From the NCBI GenBank assembly GCA_050945895.1, contig JBMNTU010000082.1, positions 1 through 10,285 of the forward strand: a stretch of DNA of 10,285 nucleotides, read 5' to 3'. Numbering within the stretch: the stretch's first letter is position 1; each line of letters starts with the position of its first letter. Below are positions 1-7,458 of the stretch, piece by piece. The DNA comes from JBMNTU01 sp050945895 (GTDB lineage: Bacteria; Bacillota; Clostridia; Christensenellales; Christensenellaceae). The position numbers and the translations under genes are program-made. The notes under the pieces were generated by a model. It made no database searches. It saw only the letters and a list, made by a program, of their open reading frames with translations, and was not told the origin of the DNA.

Positions 1-2
1 AC

Positions 3-77
3 TGGATGCGTACCATCCTGCAACTGAAAGTAAAAGAACGGACTATCCGCTTTTACATGGGAGAAGAGTACTATTAA
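3..77 (+). CDS. C-terminal end of an unrecognised upstream gene (partial)
   Basis: A reading frame is open from the window edge and ends at TAA 75-77, giving 24 residues that finish RTIRFYMGEEYY. The codons look like those of the neighbouring genes, and the frame stops just before the repeat-bearing spacer, as every other gene here does. The fragment is too short to assign to a family. By analogy with other MacAB-like operons it could belong to an outer-membrane channel or a regulator, but nothing seen here shows that. Confidence 0.5.
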   Translation, partial: WMRTILQLKVKERTIRFYMGEEYY

Positions 78-111
78 CCATAGAGTATCATGCTAATAAC
101 CACAAAACCCC

Positions 112-146
112 CTAATTGCTAATTGTTCATTGTTAATTGCTAATTG
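112..146 (-). repeat. Inverted heptad array upstream of the adaptor gene (5 units)
   Basis: Five contiguous 7-bp units read CTAATTG, CTAATTG, TTCATTG, TTAATTG, CTAATTG on the plus strand, so the CAATNNN form lies on the minus strand. The array ends 7 bp before the ATG at 154. Positions 119-139 match the reverse complement of 1537-1557 at 20 of 21 bases by hand alignment, so the adaptor gene is flanked by inverted repeats. The rest of the 78-153 spacer shows no convincing promoter or Shine-Dalgarno sequence. Confidence 0.9.
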
Positions 147-153
147 AAAAACC

Positions 154-1404
154 ATGGATATAAAGATTGAAAAAAAGAAAGGTCTTCAGAGAAAGCACAT
201 TTTATGGATAGCGGGAGGATTGTTGTTTATATTCCTCCTGGTTAAGATTATTGCCGGAGCAGGCACGAAAACGCTGAAAGTTGACCGTGATAAAATCACC
301 ATAAGCAATGTTACGCGAGGTCAGTTCAATGATTACATCCGCGTATCGGGACAGGTAGAGCCCATCGCCACCATTTACCTCGATGCCGAAGAGGGAGGTC
401 GTGTAAAAGAACGACTTATAGAAGAAGGTGCTACGGTAAAGGCGGGGGATATCATCCTCAGGTTGGAAAACCGGACTCTTTATCAGGAAATAATGTCAAG
501 TGAATCAAACCTGGCACAAAAGGAAAACATGCTTCGTCAGACGCGCATCAACTTTGAAAATCAGATGATTGAAACGCGCCGAAGGCTCCTGGCCTCCACT
601 TTCGATATTCAGAAGAAAAAGCGAAACTTCAACCAGCAACAGGCTCTGTATGAAGACAAACTCATCCCTGCAGAAACCTATATCACTGCAAAAGAAGACT
701 ACGAGTATGCCATACAGGAGCAGGAAATAAACCGGTTAAAAGCTCAGAATGACTCGATGATAATGGTGTCAGAAATGACACAGCTCACAACCGACCTGGC
801 CAAAATGCGTCAAACGTTGCAACTCGTCTATGAGCGTTTGAATAATCTGAACGTCAAAGCGCCCGTTGACGGGCAACTGGGAATGCTGGATGCCGAGATA
901 GGACAAAGTATCGGGCAGGGAACACGTATCGGGCAAATCAATGTACTTACCAACTTCAAGGTACAGGCTATGATTGACGAACATTACATTGACCGGGTAC
1001 GACATGGACTTTCCGGAACTCTTGAACGTCAGGACAAATCATATAATCTGAATATCAGGAAAGTATATCCTGAAGTACGACAGGGGCAGTTTCGAATTGA
1101 CATGGTGTTTGAAGGTGATAAACCTGATAATATCCGTACCGGACAAACCTATTACATTAATCTTGAGCTGGGGCAGCCACAGGAAGCTGTTATGCTTCCG
1201 CGCGGCGGATTTTTCCAAAGCACGGGCGGGCAATGGGTGTACGTCCTCGACAAATCGGGAGAGTTTGCTACCAGGCGCAGTATCCGCATAGGGAAACAGA
1301 ATCCTCAGTTTTATGAGGTTATCGAAGGATTAAATCCGGGGGAACAGGTCATTACTTCCGGGTATGAGAATTTTGGGGACAATGACAGGCTGGTGTTCAA
1401 TTAG
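154..1404 (+). CDS. HlyD/MacA-family periplasmic adaptor (membrane fusion protein) of an ABC exporter
   Basis: The 416-residue product should be an inner-membrane-anchored periplasmic adaptor linking an ABC permease to an outer-membrane channel. A basic N-terminus is followed by one membrane segment at about residues 17-34. The first lipoyl-like half is at about 67-105 (GGRVKERLIEEGATVKAGD). A long charged, Gln-rich helical region that probably forms the coiled-coil hairpin spans about 107-230, and the second lipoyl half about 232-262 (VKAPVDGQLGML, then IGQSIGQGTRIG). A beta-barrel and membrane-proximal region fills 265-416, including the typical GLNPGEQVITSGYENFGDND. Length is normal for the family. 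The start at 154 leaves a sensible signal-anchor, and no Shine-Dalgarno is seen. The stop TAG (1402-1404) lies inside the first heptad of the next spacer, so the terminal asparagine is repeat-encoded. It heads a cluster with one ATPase and three permeases, which supports a MacA-like role; the substrate is unknown. Confidence 0.93.
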   Translation: MDIKIEKKKGLQRKHILWIAGGLLFIFLLVKIIAGAGTKTLKVDRDKITISNVTRGQFNDYIRVSGQVEPIATIYLDAEEGGRVKERLIEEGATVKAGDIILRLENRTLYQEIMSSESNLAQKENMLRQTRINFENQMIETRRRLLASTFDIQKKKRNFNQQQALYEDKLIPAETYITAKEDYEYAIQEQEINRLKAQNDSMIMVSEMTQLTTDLAKMRQTLQLVYERLNNLNVKAPVDGQLGMLDAEIGQSIGQGTRIGQINVLTNFKVQAMIDEHYIDRVRHGLSGTLERQDKSYNLNIRKVYPEVRQGQFRIDMVFEGDKPDNIRTGQTYYINLELGQPQEAVMLPRGGFFQSTGGQWVYVLDKSGEFATRRSIRIGKQNPQFYEVIEGLNPGEQVITSGYENFGDNDRLVFN

Positions 1405-1571
1405 CAATGTGCAATTAACAATTAACAATGAGCAATTAGCAATTTTCTTAGGAGTGAGTGCAGAGTCAAGCTTGCTTGAACTATGCCGAGCGACGACAGA
1501 AAATGCAGAGAAGCTGAATGAGCAATTAACAATGTGCAATTAGCAATGAACAATTAGCAATGTACAATATA
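1398..1571 (+). repeat. Forward heptad arrays flanking 83-bp module copy 1
   Basis: Seven contiguous units run 1398-1446 (CAATTAG, CAATGTG, CAATTAA, CAATTAA, CAATGAG, CAATTAG, CAATTTT). After the 83-bp module, seven more run 1523-1571 (CAATTAA, CAATGTG, CAATTAG, CAATGAA, CAATTAG, CAATGTA, CAATATA). The left array overlaps the end of the adaptor gene and supplies its stop. The right array overlaps the start of permease 1 and supplies its ATG at 1560. The entire intergenic region is thus repeat. Confidence 0.93.
1440..1522 (+). repeat. 83-bp interspersed module, copy 1
   Basis: This is a non-heptad block of more even base composition. It starts with CAATTTT, contains GGAGTGAGTGCAGAG and CTATGCCGAGCGACGACAG, and ends GAAGCTGAATGAG. 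It matches copies at 3949-4031 and 4779-4861 without gaps, with four mismatches to each by hand alignment. Heptads abut it on both sides. It carries a short direct repeat TGCAGAG but no strong hairpin. Function is unknown; it could be a small non-autonomous repeat element or an RNA-level element. Confidence 0.9.
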
Positions 1572-3911
1572 AAGCTTGCCATACGGAATTTGTTGCGTCA
1601 GCGCATGGGGACGGTGATCAATGTCACCGGGTTATCTTTGAGTTTAGCCGTCTGTTTACTGATAGCCCTGTTTGTGCAATATGAATATGCTTTCGAAAAA
1701 CACAATCCGGAGGCAAAAAATATCTACCGGTTGCTGAATGTTTTTGACGGGAAACGTGACCCGATTCATCCGCTTGTTTTTTATGGCAAACTTACTGATG
1801 CCATCCCCGAACTTAACGATGGCGTGATGTTGCAGATACAGTCTGAAGATTTTTTCGTAGTGGAGCACGAACACCGGATGCTCCCTGATGTTGCACACAC
1901 CACCAACGAATTTTTCGACCTGTTCCACATTCAGATGGTGGAAGGTCCTCAAAACCCTCTCGCCGATGCCTCTTCAGCCGTTCTATCAAGAAGCGAAGCA
2001 CAGAAATTATTTCCAAATGGCGATGCCACAGGTAAAACCATCCGGTTTCGGAACGAATACGACTTTATCGTTGCGGGTATTTACGAGGATTTGCCCGTTA
2101 TCACCACCTTTCGTCCAGGCGTTATTTTGAATATCCATGCGAAAGAAGTAACGGATAATCATGAATATACTTCGATGAACAATCAGTCCATTCATTTCTT
2201 TTTCCGGTTACCCGAAAACGCTGATCAGGCATCCGTCGCGAAAAAAATAAGAGAACAGGCCAGAACAGCCTATGGCATTGATGACTATAAGGGAACATAC
2301 GTTTTTCAACCTTTGACTGATATTCATCTGCGTTCGTCAGATACAACGTGGGATTCAACGGAACGTTCCGATATAAAGGTCGTGAGACTCTTTATCATCG
2401 TGGCAGTGCTCGTATTGCTGATTACACTGTTCAACTTTATCAACCTGTCCTTGGCCCTGCGCACTAAACGGAATTTCAATACCGGCATGCAGAAGATAAT
2501 GGGAGCGGAAACGAAAAATATTTTCAGTTATCTGTTCACGGAAACCTCCCTGCTTGTCGGGCTATGTGTTGTAGCAGCTCTTTTCCTGACATCGCTGGCA
2601 TTGCCCTATTTCGGAAAGTTGATGGGAGCTGAAATGGATTTCACGCTTGCCAATCCCGTCTTGTGGGGAGCCATCGCGGTTATCGCACTGTTCAATGTTT
2701 TATTGCCCGTTTTGGTGCAACTCTGGTACCAGATGCGGGTGAATCCGTCGGCTACCATTCGTAGCAAAGGACGCGCGTTACCCAAAAAAGGGAATATTCC
2801 CGTGGCACAAACGCTTACCGTAGTACAAATAGCCATCAGCATCTGTTTGATTGTCGGGGTGGTGGGCATCAACAAGCAGTTTGATTTGCTGCTGCATAAG
2901 AAGCTGGGTTTTAACAAGGAGAATCTGGTTACCATCCATAACCCGTGGAGTGACAACATGAATCAGCGTTATAAATTGTATAAACAGGAACTTGAAAAAC
3001 TTCCTTCGGTATCCGGAGTAACCGGTACGTGGAATCCACCCGGACACACATTAAATAATGGAACCACAATGTTTTATGAGTCCGCTGGGGAAAAACGGCA
3101 ACTTCACCTAAGAGCAGCACCCATCGATGGAGACTTTTTTGAGGTTATGCAGACCCGTTTTTTAATGGGCCATGCTTTTCTACCCACCGATAGCAATAAA
3201 ATAGTAATCAATGAGAAGTGTCTGCAGAATATGAATGTGAAAGACCCTATCGAAATAAAAATACGACACGGTTTTAGTAACCGCGATTACGAGATTTGTG
3301 GTGTGATTGATGACATTCAGAACCTCTCTTTACAGAATGAAAGTTCTCCTGCTGTTTATTATCTCGAACCTGAGTTATGGGTCTTTATGGTGCGGTTAAA
3401 TCCGGGTGACATACGGCAAACCGTTTCCGAAATGGAACGTTTATGGAAACATGTTGAACCAGATCAACCTTTCCGTTTAAGTTTTGTAGATGAAGATTTA
3501 CAGGCCAACTACACGCGCGAAATACGCACGCGAAAACTGCTGACCATCATGTCGCTGTTAGCCATTTTCATTTCGATGCTCGGGCTGTACGGCTTGTCCA
3601 TGCAAATCATCCAGCAGCGCACGAAGGAAATCGGCATCCGCAAGGTGAATGGGGCAACCATTTCGGAGGTGTTGGGCATGCTCAACAAACGTTTCCTGTT
3701 TTGGGTTGTGGCTGCATTTATCATCGCTGTACCCCTCACTTACTACGCCATGAAAAAATGGCTCGAAACATTTGCCTATAAAACTGAACTGAGCTGGTGG
3801 GTATTTGTACTGGGTGGTCTGGTTGTACTGCTCGTGGCCCTGGCCACCGTGAGCTGGCAGAGCTGGCGGGCAGCAACGAAAAATCCGGTGGAAGCTTTAC
3901 GCTATGAATAG
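1560..3911 (+). CDS. MacB/FtsX-type ABC transporter permease 1 (duplicated, 8 TM)
   Basis: The 783-residue product is an inner-membrane permease made of two MacB-periplasmic-core plus FtsX units. Predicted membrane segments lie at about 18-40, 275-299, 328-350, 366-389, 418-437, 659-682, 711-731 and 744-767. Large periplasmic domains lie between segments 1 and 2 (about 41-274) and between 5 and 6 (about 438-658). The cytoplasmic coupling-helix motif RTKEIGIRKVNGATISEVLGML is at about 687-708, and the C-terminus is NPVEALRYE. The equivalent helix in the first half (about 301-320) is degenerate, as is usual in these fused permeases. The ATG at 1560 is used because LAIRNLLRQ just after it is the usual N-terminus of the family; the ATG itself belongs to a CAATGTA heptad and there is no Shine-Dalgarno. 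It precedes the ATPase gene and is the most divergent of the three permeases here. The substrate is unknown. Confidence 0.93.
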   Translation: MYNIKLAIRNLLRQRMGTVINVTGLSLSLAVCLLIALFVQYEYAFEKHNPEAKNIYRLLNVFDGKRDPIHPLVFYGKLTDAIPELNDGVMLQIQSEDFFVVEHEHRMLPDVAHTTNEFFDLFHIQMVEGPQNPLADASSAVLSRSEAQKLFPNGDATGKTIRFRNEYDFIVAGIYEDLPVITTFRPGVILNIHAKEVTDNHEYTSMNNQSIHFFFRLPENADQASVAKKIREQARTAYGIDDYKGTYVFQPLTDIHLRSSDTTWDSTERSDIKVVRLFIIVAVLVLLITLFNFINLSLALRTKRNFNTGMQKIMGAETKNIFSYLFTETSLLVGLCVVAALFLTSLALPYFGKLMGAEMDFTLANPVLWGAIAVIALFNVLLPVLVQLWYQMRVNPSATIRSKGRALPKKGNIPVAQTLTVVQIAISICLIVGVVGINKQFDLLLHKKLGFNKENLVTIHNPWSDNMNQRYKLYKQELEKLPSVSGVTGTWNPPGHTLNNGTTMFYESAGEKRQLHLRAAPIDGDFFEVMQTRFLMGHAFLPTDSNKIVINEKCLQNMNVKDPIEIKIRHGFSNRDYEICGVIDDIQNLSLQNESSPAVYYLEPELWVFMVRLNPGDIRQTVSEMERLWKHVEPDQPFRLSFVDEDLQANYTREIRTRKLLTIMSLLAIFISMLGLYGLSMQIIQQRTKEIGIRKVNGATISEVLGMLNKRFLFWVVAAFIIAVPLTYYAMKKWLETFAYKTELSWWVFVLGGLVVLLVALATVSWQSWRAATKNPVEALRYE

Positions 3912-3913
3912 AT

Positions 3914-4045
3914 CAATTAGCAATGTGCAATTAACAATTAACAATGAGCAATTTTCATAGGAGTGAGTGCAGAGCCAGGCTTGCTTGAGCTATGCCGAGC
4001 GACGACAGAAAATGCAGAGAAGCTGAATGAGCAATGAACAATCAA
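3914..4045 (+). repeat. Forward heptad arrays flanking 83-bp module copy 2
   Basis: Six units run 3914-3955 (CAATTAG, CAATGTG, CAATTAA, CAATTAA, CAATGAG, CAATTTT). After the module, two run 4032-4045 (CAATGAA, CAATCAA). The left array has the same unit order as 1398-1446 but lacks the CAATTAG just before CAATTTT, so the two differ by exactly one unit, as expected from slippage or unequal exchange. A short A/T-rich tail leads to the ATPase start. Confidence 0.92.
3949..4031 (+). repeat. 83-bp interspersed module, copy 2
   Basis: This copy aligns without gaps to those at 1440-1522 and 4779-4861. It differs from each at four positions: against copy 1 in the TTAGG/ATAGG region, at two sites in GAGTCAAGC/GAGCCAGGC, and at GAACT/GAGCT. 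An in-frame ATG at 4027, inside its last bases, creates an artificial upstream extension of the ATPase reading frame. Confidence 0.9.
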
Positions 4046-4062
4046 TAATTAATTTTTATAGT

Positions 4063-4743
4063 ATGATTCGGACTGAAAAATTGACAAAAACATTCCGCAC
4101 TGAGGAGGTTGAGACGCTTGCTTTGCGTGATGTGGACATTCATGTGGAAAATGGTGAATTTGTCGCCGTTATGGGGCCGTCGGGATGCGGTAAATCCACG
4201 TTGCTGAATATTCTCGGGTTACTTGACAATCCTACTGACGGGAAGTATTTCTTCGATAACCAGGAGGTAGGACACCTTAAAGAGAGTCAGCGGACACAAT
4301 TACGCAAGGGCAATATCGGGTTCGTGTTCCAGAGTTTCAATCTCATTGATGAACTCAACGTTTTTGAAAATGTGGAACTTCCGCTCACCTACCTTAAAAT
4401 TCCGGCTTCCAAAAGGAAACAGATGGTAAAGGATGTCCTTAAACGGATGAACATCGGACATCGTGAGAAGCATTTCCCTCAACAACTTTCCGGGGGTCAG
4501 CAACAGCGCGTTGCCATCGCCCGTGCCGTGGTTGCCAATCCAAAACTGATTCTTGCCGACGAGCCTACCGGTAACCTCGACTCTACGAATGGCCGCGAAG
4601 TGATGGACCTGCTCACCGAACTGAACAAGGAAGGAACCACTATTATAATGGTTACACACTCACAACACGATGCCGGCTTCGCACACCGGATAATTAATCT
4701 GTTCGACGGGATGGTGATTACTCAATTAACAATTAACAATTAA
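4063..4743 (+). CDS. ABC transporter ATP-binding protein, LolD/MacB-like
   Basis: The product is a 226-residue cytoplasmic ATPase that should power the permeases of this cluster. Walker A is GPSGCGKST (about 38-46), the Q-loop glutamine is in FVFQSFN (about 90), the signature is LSGGQQQR (142-149), Walker B is LILADEP (162-168), the D-loop is NLDS (171-174) and the H-loop histidine is in MVTHSQ (about 199). All catalytic motifs are intact. The start is placed at 4063, giving MIRTEKLTKTF as usual in the family. The frame stays open to an ATG at 4027, but those 12 extra residues are encoded by the 83-bp module, heptads and linker and look spurious. The last six residues (QLTINN) and the TAA stop are encoded by CAATTAA heptads, so the original C-terminus has been replaced or extended by repeat DNA. 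It is the only ATPase for three permeases. Confidence 0.95.
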   Translation: MIRTEKLTKTFRTEEVETLALRDVDIHVENGEFVAVMGPSGCGKSTLLNILGLLDNPTDGKYFFDNQEVGHLKESQRTQLRKGNIGFVFQSFNLIDELNVFENVELPLTYLKIPASKRKQMVKDVLKRMNIGHREKHFPQQLSGGQQQRVAIARAVVANPKLILADEPTGNLDSTNGREVMDLLTELNKEGTTIIMVTHSQHDAGFAHRIINLFDGMVITQLTINN

Positions 4744-4931
4744 CAATGAGCAATGAGCAATGTACAATGAGCAATTAACAATTTTCTCAGGAGTGAGTGC
4801 AGAGTCAGGCTTGCTTGAGCTATGCCGAGCGACGACAGAAAATGCAGCGAAGCTGAATGAGCAATGTACAATTAACAATGTGCAATTAGCAATTAACAAT
4901 TAACAATTAACAATGAACAATTTACAATTGA
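4723..4931 (+). repeat. Forward heptad arrays flanking 83-bp module copy 3
   Basis: Nine units run 4723-4785: three CAATTAA, two CAATGAG, then CAATGTA, CAATGAG, CAATTAA, CAATTTT. After the module, ten run 4862-4931: CAATGTA, CAATTAA, CAATGTG, CAATTAG, three CAATTAA, CAATGAA, CAATTTA, CAATTGA. The first three units are translated as the end of the ATPase. This is the longest heptad region in the window, and its last three units are also the left edge of the 80-bp core that follows. Confidence 0.93.
4779..4861 (+). repeat. 83-bp interspersed module, copy 3
   Basis: This is the third gapless copy of the module at 1440-1522 and 3949-4031, with four mismatches to each, including GCAGCGAAG where the others read GCAGAGAAG. 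It is followed within about 50 bp by the second type of repeat core (4911-4990), so both module types occur in this one spacer. Confidence 0.9.
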
Positions 4932-4990
4932 GGGAACAATTCCTGTGCTTTAAAGACCATTGTCAATTGCACATTTCCAATCGCCCATTA
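4911..4990. repeat. 80-bp intergenic core, copy 1 (upstream of permease 2)
   Basis: This block runs from CAATGAACAATTTACAATTGA through TGTGCTTTAAAG and CAATTGCACA to CGCCCATTA. It aligns with 7378-7458 with about eight substitutions and one indel by hand. A weak dyad TGTGC (4944-4948) / GCACA (4969-4973) lies in its centre. It sits between forward heptads on the left and degenerate inverted heptads on the right. No Rho-independent terminator or Bacteroidota -33/-7 promoter is convincing within it. Confidence 0.85.
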
Positions 4991-5003
4991 CAATTACAAA
5001 TTG

Positions 5004-5030
5004 CTAATGCTAATTGAATCGCCAATCGCC
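5004..5030 (-). repeat. Degenerate inverted heptads upstream of permease 2
   Basis: A 6-bp remnant CTAATG (5004-5009) is followed by a full inverted unit CTAATTG (5010-5016) and two tandem copies of a different heptad, AATCGCC (5017-5023 and 5024-5030). The second ends directly at the permease 2 ATG. This is the decayed counterpart of the inverted array at 7459-7501. Confidence 0.7.
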
Positions 5031-7346
5031 ATGAAACAGTTTTTCAAAACCATATTTAAATACCGTCTTTCGTCTGTATTGACCCTGATCAGTCTGGTGG
5101 TAGCCTTTCTGGGCATTATCGTGCTGACGCTCTACGTGTCGTATGAGCGGAGCTTCGATGGGTTTCACAAGAATAAGAATGATATCTATTTGATGTCGTT
5201 CAAATATGATATGGGAAGTTCTTTGCCTGTGCCGATGGAAGAGCTTATCAGACACGAAGTGCCCGAGATTGAGCGGAGTGTTGTCATGCGCGAATGGTGG
5301 AACAATGAGTTTTACCGTACTGACCAGACACCCAGGGATGCCATTCGGAAAAAAGCAATGTATGCTTCTGCCGATTTCTTTACGATGTTTGATTTTCCGC
5401 TCATCACGGGCGATGCCAAAACGGTACTTTCTGTTCCCAACAGTGTGGTCCTTTCGGAAACTATGGCTCAAAACATTTTTGGTACCGCTGACGTGGTGGG
5501 AAAACAGTTGCTGGCAAGTGGTAGTGAGCTCACCGTGTCAGGCGTGATGAAGGATATGCCCAAAAACACATCGTTCAATTGCGAAGCCGTTGTACCGCTT
5601 GTTATAGAGGAAAATCAGGATTGGAGCGAATGGAGTTTCAGTATTTTCTTTCAACTGAAAAAGGGGGCAGACAAAGCGGTAGTGGAGAAGAAAATCGCCG
5701 GCATCGAACGGATTTCAGAAATACTGACACGGATAGCCGAGAGTTTTTCTTCCGAAGCGGTCGCGGTGGATTTAATGCCGCTAAGTAAAATCCATTATGG
5801 TTCACGAAGTTACATGTTTGCATTCATCAATAAAACGGTACTCAATGTGCTTTCTGTACTCATCCTGGTACTGTTGGTCATGGGTGCGGTCAATTTCATT
5901 AACTTCTCCACTTCCCAGGCACCGTTGCGTGCCAAATCGCTCTCGGTACAGCAAATTCTGGGCGCAACAAAAGGGAGTGCCCGCCTGCAAATCATCGGTG
6001 AAGCAGTCATACTGTCGCTGACGGCATTGGGCCTCTCGTTTATCATCCACAGTCTGGTGTTTCAGCATTTGGAAAACCTTTTTCAGATAACAGGTTTGTC
6101 ATTCAAGGGACGTGAACTGTTGTATGCCGGGTTCGTGCTGTTTGCCATCCTTTTCGGCGTGATTGCCGCATTCTATCCCTCACGCTATATCACCTCTCCG
6201 CCCATTTCACAAGCAGTGAAAGGAAAGATGTTATTCTCCGGAAAAGGAAAGAACTTCCGCAATGTGCTGATTACCGTTCAGTTTGTCTTTACCATCGCGC
6301 TGATTGCCGCCTCGCTCACCATCGAAAAGCAGTTGCATTTCTGGAACAATTTCGACATCGGTATCGATAAGGAAAATGTGCTCTATCTGCAAACTTCCAA
6401 CGTGTTGCGAAATAGTCATCAGGCATTTGCCGACGAATTGATGAAGAACACTGAAATTACAAATTATTGCTATTCGCAATTTCTTCCCGGACGAGTAGGT
6501 ATGGGCTGGGGACGTAAAGTGGACGGGAAGCAGATTCAAATGCAGGCGTGGCCCATTGATGACCGGTTTATCGACTTTTTCGGGATAGAAATGCAGGAAG
6601 GTCGTGCCTTCCGGCAGGGCGAAGCCGATATGGATAATTTTATCCTGAATGAGAAAGCCGTTCAGCAATTCGGTTGGGAGAAACCGATGGAAAAACGATT
6701 TGGGGGATTAGGCGCTGAGGGTGAGGTGATAGGTGTTTGTAAAAATTTCAACTACGCGTCACTGAAAGGAGAAATTACTCCCATGGTCTTTTGGCGCACT
6801 GATGGACGGGAAAACAATATCCTGATAAAATCCCGCGGAGGAAACTTTACACAAATCCGGAAATATATTGAAGAAACGGCCAAACGGTTCGATCCTGAAG
6901 GAACTTTCGAGGTTCACTTTTTGGACGAGGCTTTGGAACAACTTTATAGCAATGAGACCCGTATAGCACGTTTTATAGAGTTCGTTTCGTTGTGGACAAT
7001 CCTGCTCGCGCTCACCGGTTTGCTGGGACTGATTGTCTTTATCTCCCGTGACAAGGTAAAGGAGATAGGTATTCGTAAGGTCAATGGTGCCTCTGTTTTC
7101 GAAGTGGTGCGTATGCTAAATAAAAATGTGCTGGTCTGGCTGGGGATTGCGTTCATAATCGCCACACCGGTAGCCTATTATGCCATGAGTCGCTGGCTGG
7201 AAAATTTTGCCTACAAAACCACGCTCAGCTGGTGGATTTTCGCTGTGGCGGGCCTGGCTTCGCTTTTCGTGGCACTGCTGACGGTGAGCTGGCAAAGCCT
7301 GCGGGCAGCAAGCCGCAACCCGGTAGAGGCACTTAAATATGAGTGA
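5031..7346 (+). CDS. MacB/FtsX-type ABC transporter permease 2 (duplicated, 8 TM)
   Basis: The 771-residue product has the same two-unit architecture as permease 1. Membrane segments lie at about 16-38, 269-292, 323-345, 364-382, 412-431, 648-671, 698-718 and 732-753, with periplasmic domains at about 39-268 and 432-647. The coupling-helix motif KVKEIGIRKVNGASVFEVVRML is at about 675-696, with a recognisable first-half counterpart SVQQILGATKGSARLQIIGEA at about 305-325. The C-terminus is NPVEALKYE. The start is placed at ATG 5031 (MKQFFKTIFKYRLSSV), the usual family N-terminus. The frame also opens at a TTG at 5001, but those ten residues are encoded by inverted repeat DNA and are unlikely to be real. 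Its last 93 residues are about 84% identical to those of permease 3 by hand count, far more similar than the rest, suggesting paralogy by local duplication. It would use the adjacent ATPase; the substrate is unknown. Confidence 0.93.
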   Translation: MKQFFKTIFKYRLSSVLTLISLVVAFLGIIVLTLYVSYERSFDGFHKNKNDIYLMSFKYDMGSSLPVPMEELIRHEVPEIERSVVMREWWNNEFYRTDQTPRDAIRKKAMYASADFFTMFDFPLITGDAKTVLSVPNSVVLSETMAQNIFGTADVVGKQLLASGSELTVSGVMKDMPKNTSFNCEAVVPLVIEENQDWSEWSFSIFFQLKKGADKAVVEKKIAGIERISEILTRIAESFSSEAVAVDLMPLSKIHYGSRSYMFAFINKTVLNVLSVLILVLLVMGAVNFINFSTSQAPLRAKSLSVQQILGATKGSARLQIIGEAVILSLTALGLSFIIHSLVFQHLENLFQITGLSFKGRELLYAGFVLFAILFGVIAAFYPSRYITSPPISQAVKGKMLFSGKGKNFRNVLITVQFVFTIALIAASLTIEKQLHFWNNFDIGIDKENVLYLQTSNVLRNSHQAFADELMKNTEITNYCYSQFLPGRVGMGWGRKVDGKQIQMQAWPIDDRFIDFFGIEMQEGRAFRQGEADMDNFILNEKAVQQFGWEKPMEKRFGGLGAEGEVIGVCKNFNYASLKGEITPMVFWRTDGRENNILIKSRGGNFTQIRKYIEETAKRFDPEGTFEVHFLDEALEQLYSNETRIARFIEFVSLWTILLALTGLLGLIVFISRDKVKEIGIRKVNGASVFEVVRMLNKNVLVWLGIAFIIATPVAYYAMSRWLENFAYKTTLSWWIFAVAGLASLFVALLTVSWQSLRAASRNPVEALKYE

Positions 7347-7349
7347 TGG

Positions 7350-7398
7350 CAATGAACAATTAGCAATTAGCAATGAACAATGAACAATTTACAATTGA
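7350..7398 (+). repeat. Forward heptad array downstream of permease 2 (7 units)
   Basis: The units are CAATGAA, CAATTAG, CAATTAG, CAATGAA, CAATGAA, CAATTTA, CAATTGA. The array starts 3 bp after the permease 2 stop. Positions 7357-7374 are the perfect reverse complement of 7484-7501, an 18-bp inverted repeat with a loop of roughly 110 bases that contains the rest of the core. Confidence 0.92.
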
Positions 7399-7458
7399 AG
7401 GAACAATTAGTGTGCTTTAAAAAACCATTGGCAATTGCACGTTTCCGATTGCCCATTA
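7378..7458. repeat. 80-bp intergenic core, copy 2 (upstream of permease 3)
   Basis: This is the second copy of the core at 4911-4990, at the same place relative to the following permease gene. It keeps AATTTACAATTGA, TGTGCTTTAAA, CCATTG, CAATTGCAC and GCCCATTA, and has one extra A in the run after CTTT. Forward heptads flank it on the left and clean inverted heptads on the right. The role is unknown; candidates are an mRNA hairpin loop between the permease genes or part of a mobile repeat. Confidence 0.85.

Noticed and set aside
1440..1522. Possible short peptide encoded by the 83-bp module (a frame reading GVSAE..LLELCRATTENA.KLNEQ is open in all three copies)
   Set aside because: Most differences between copies change the amino acid, a frame on the other strand is also open, and there is no consistent start codon. 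There is no sign of coding selection.
1330..1539. Minus-strand open frame of 69 codons reading through heptads and the 83-bp module, rich in Leu, Ile, Asn and Cys
   Set aside because: Its composition comes directly from translating inverted heptads (for example NCSLLIVNC); it starts at a TTG inside a repeat and overlaps the adaptor 3' end. It is a by-product of the repeat.
4944..4973. Rho-independent terminator formed by TGTGC/GCACA in the 80-bp core
   Set aside because: The stem is only 4-5 bp with a loop of about 20 bases and no T-run follows it.
5010..5471. Long minus-strand open frame (153 codons) inside permease 2, and similar antisense frames in the other genes
   Set aside because: They lie wholly or mostly within well-supported plus-strand genes and show no recognisable family features; they are shadows of coding sequence.
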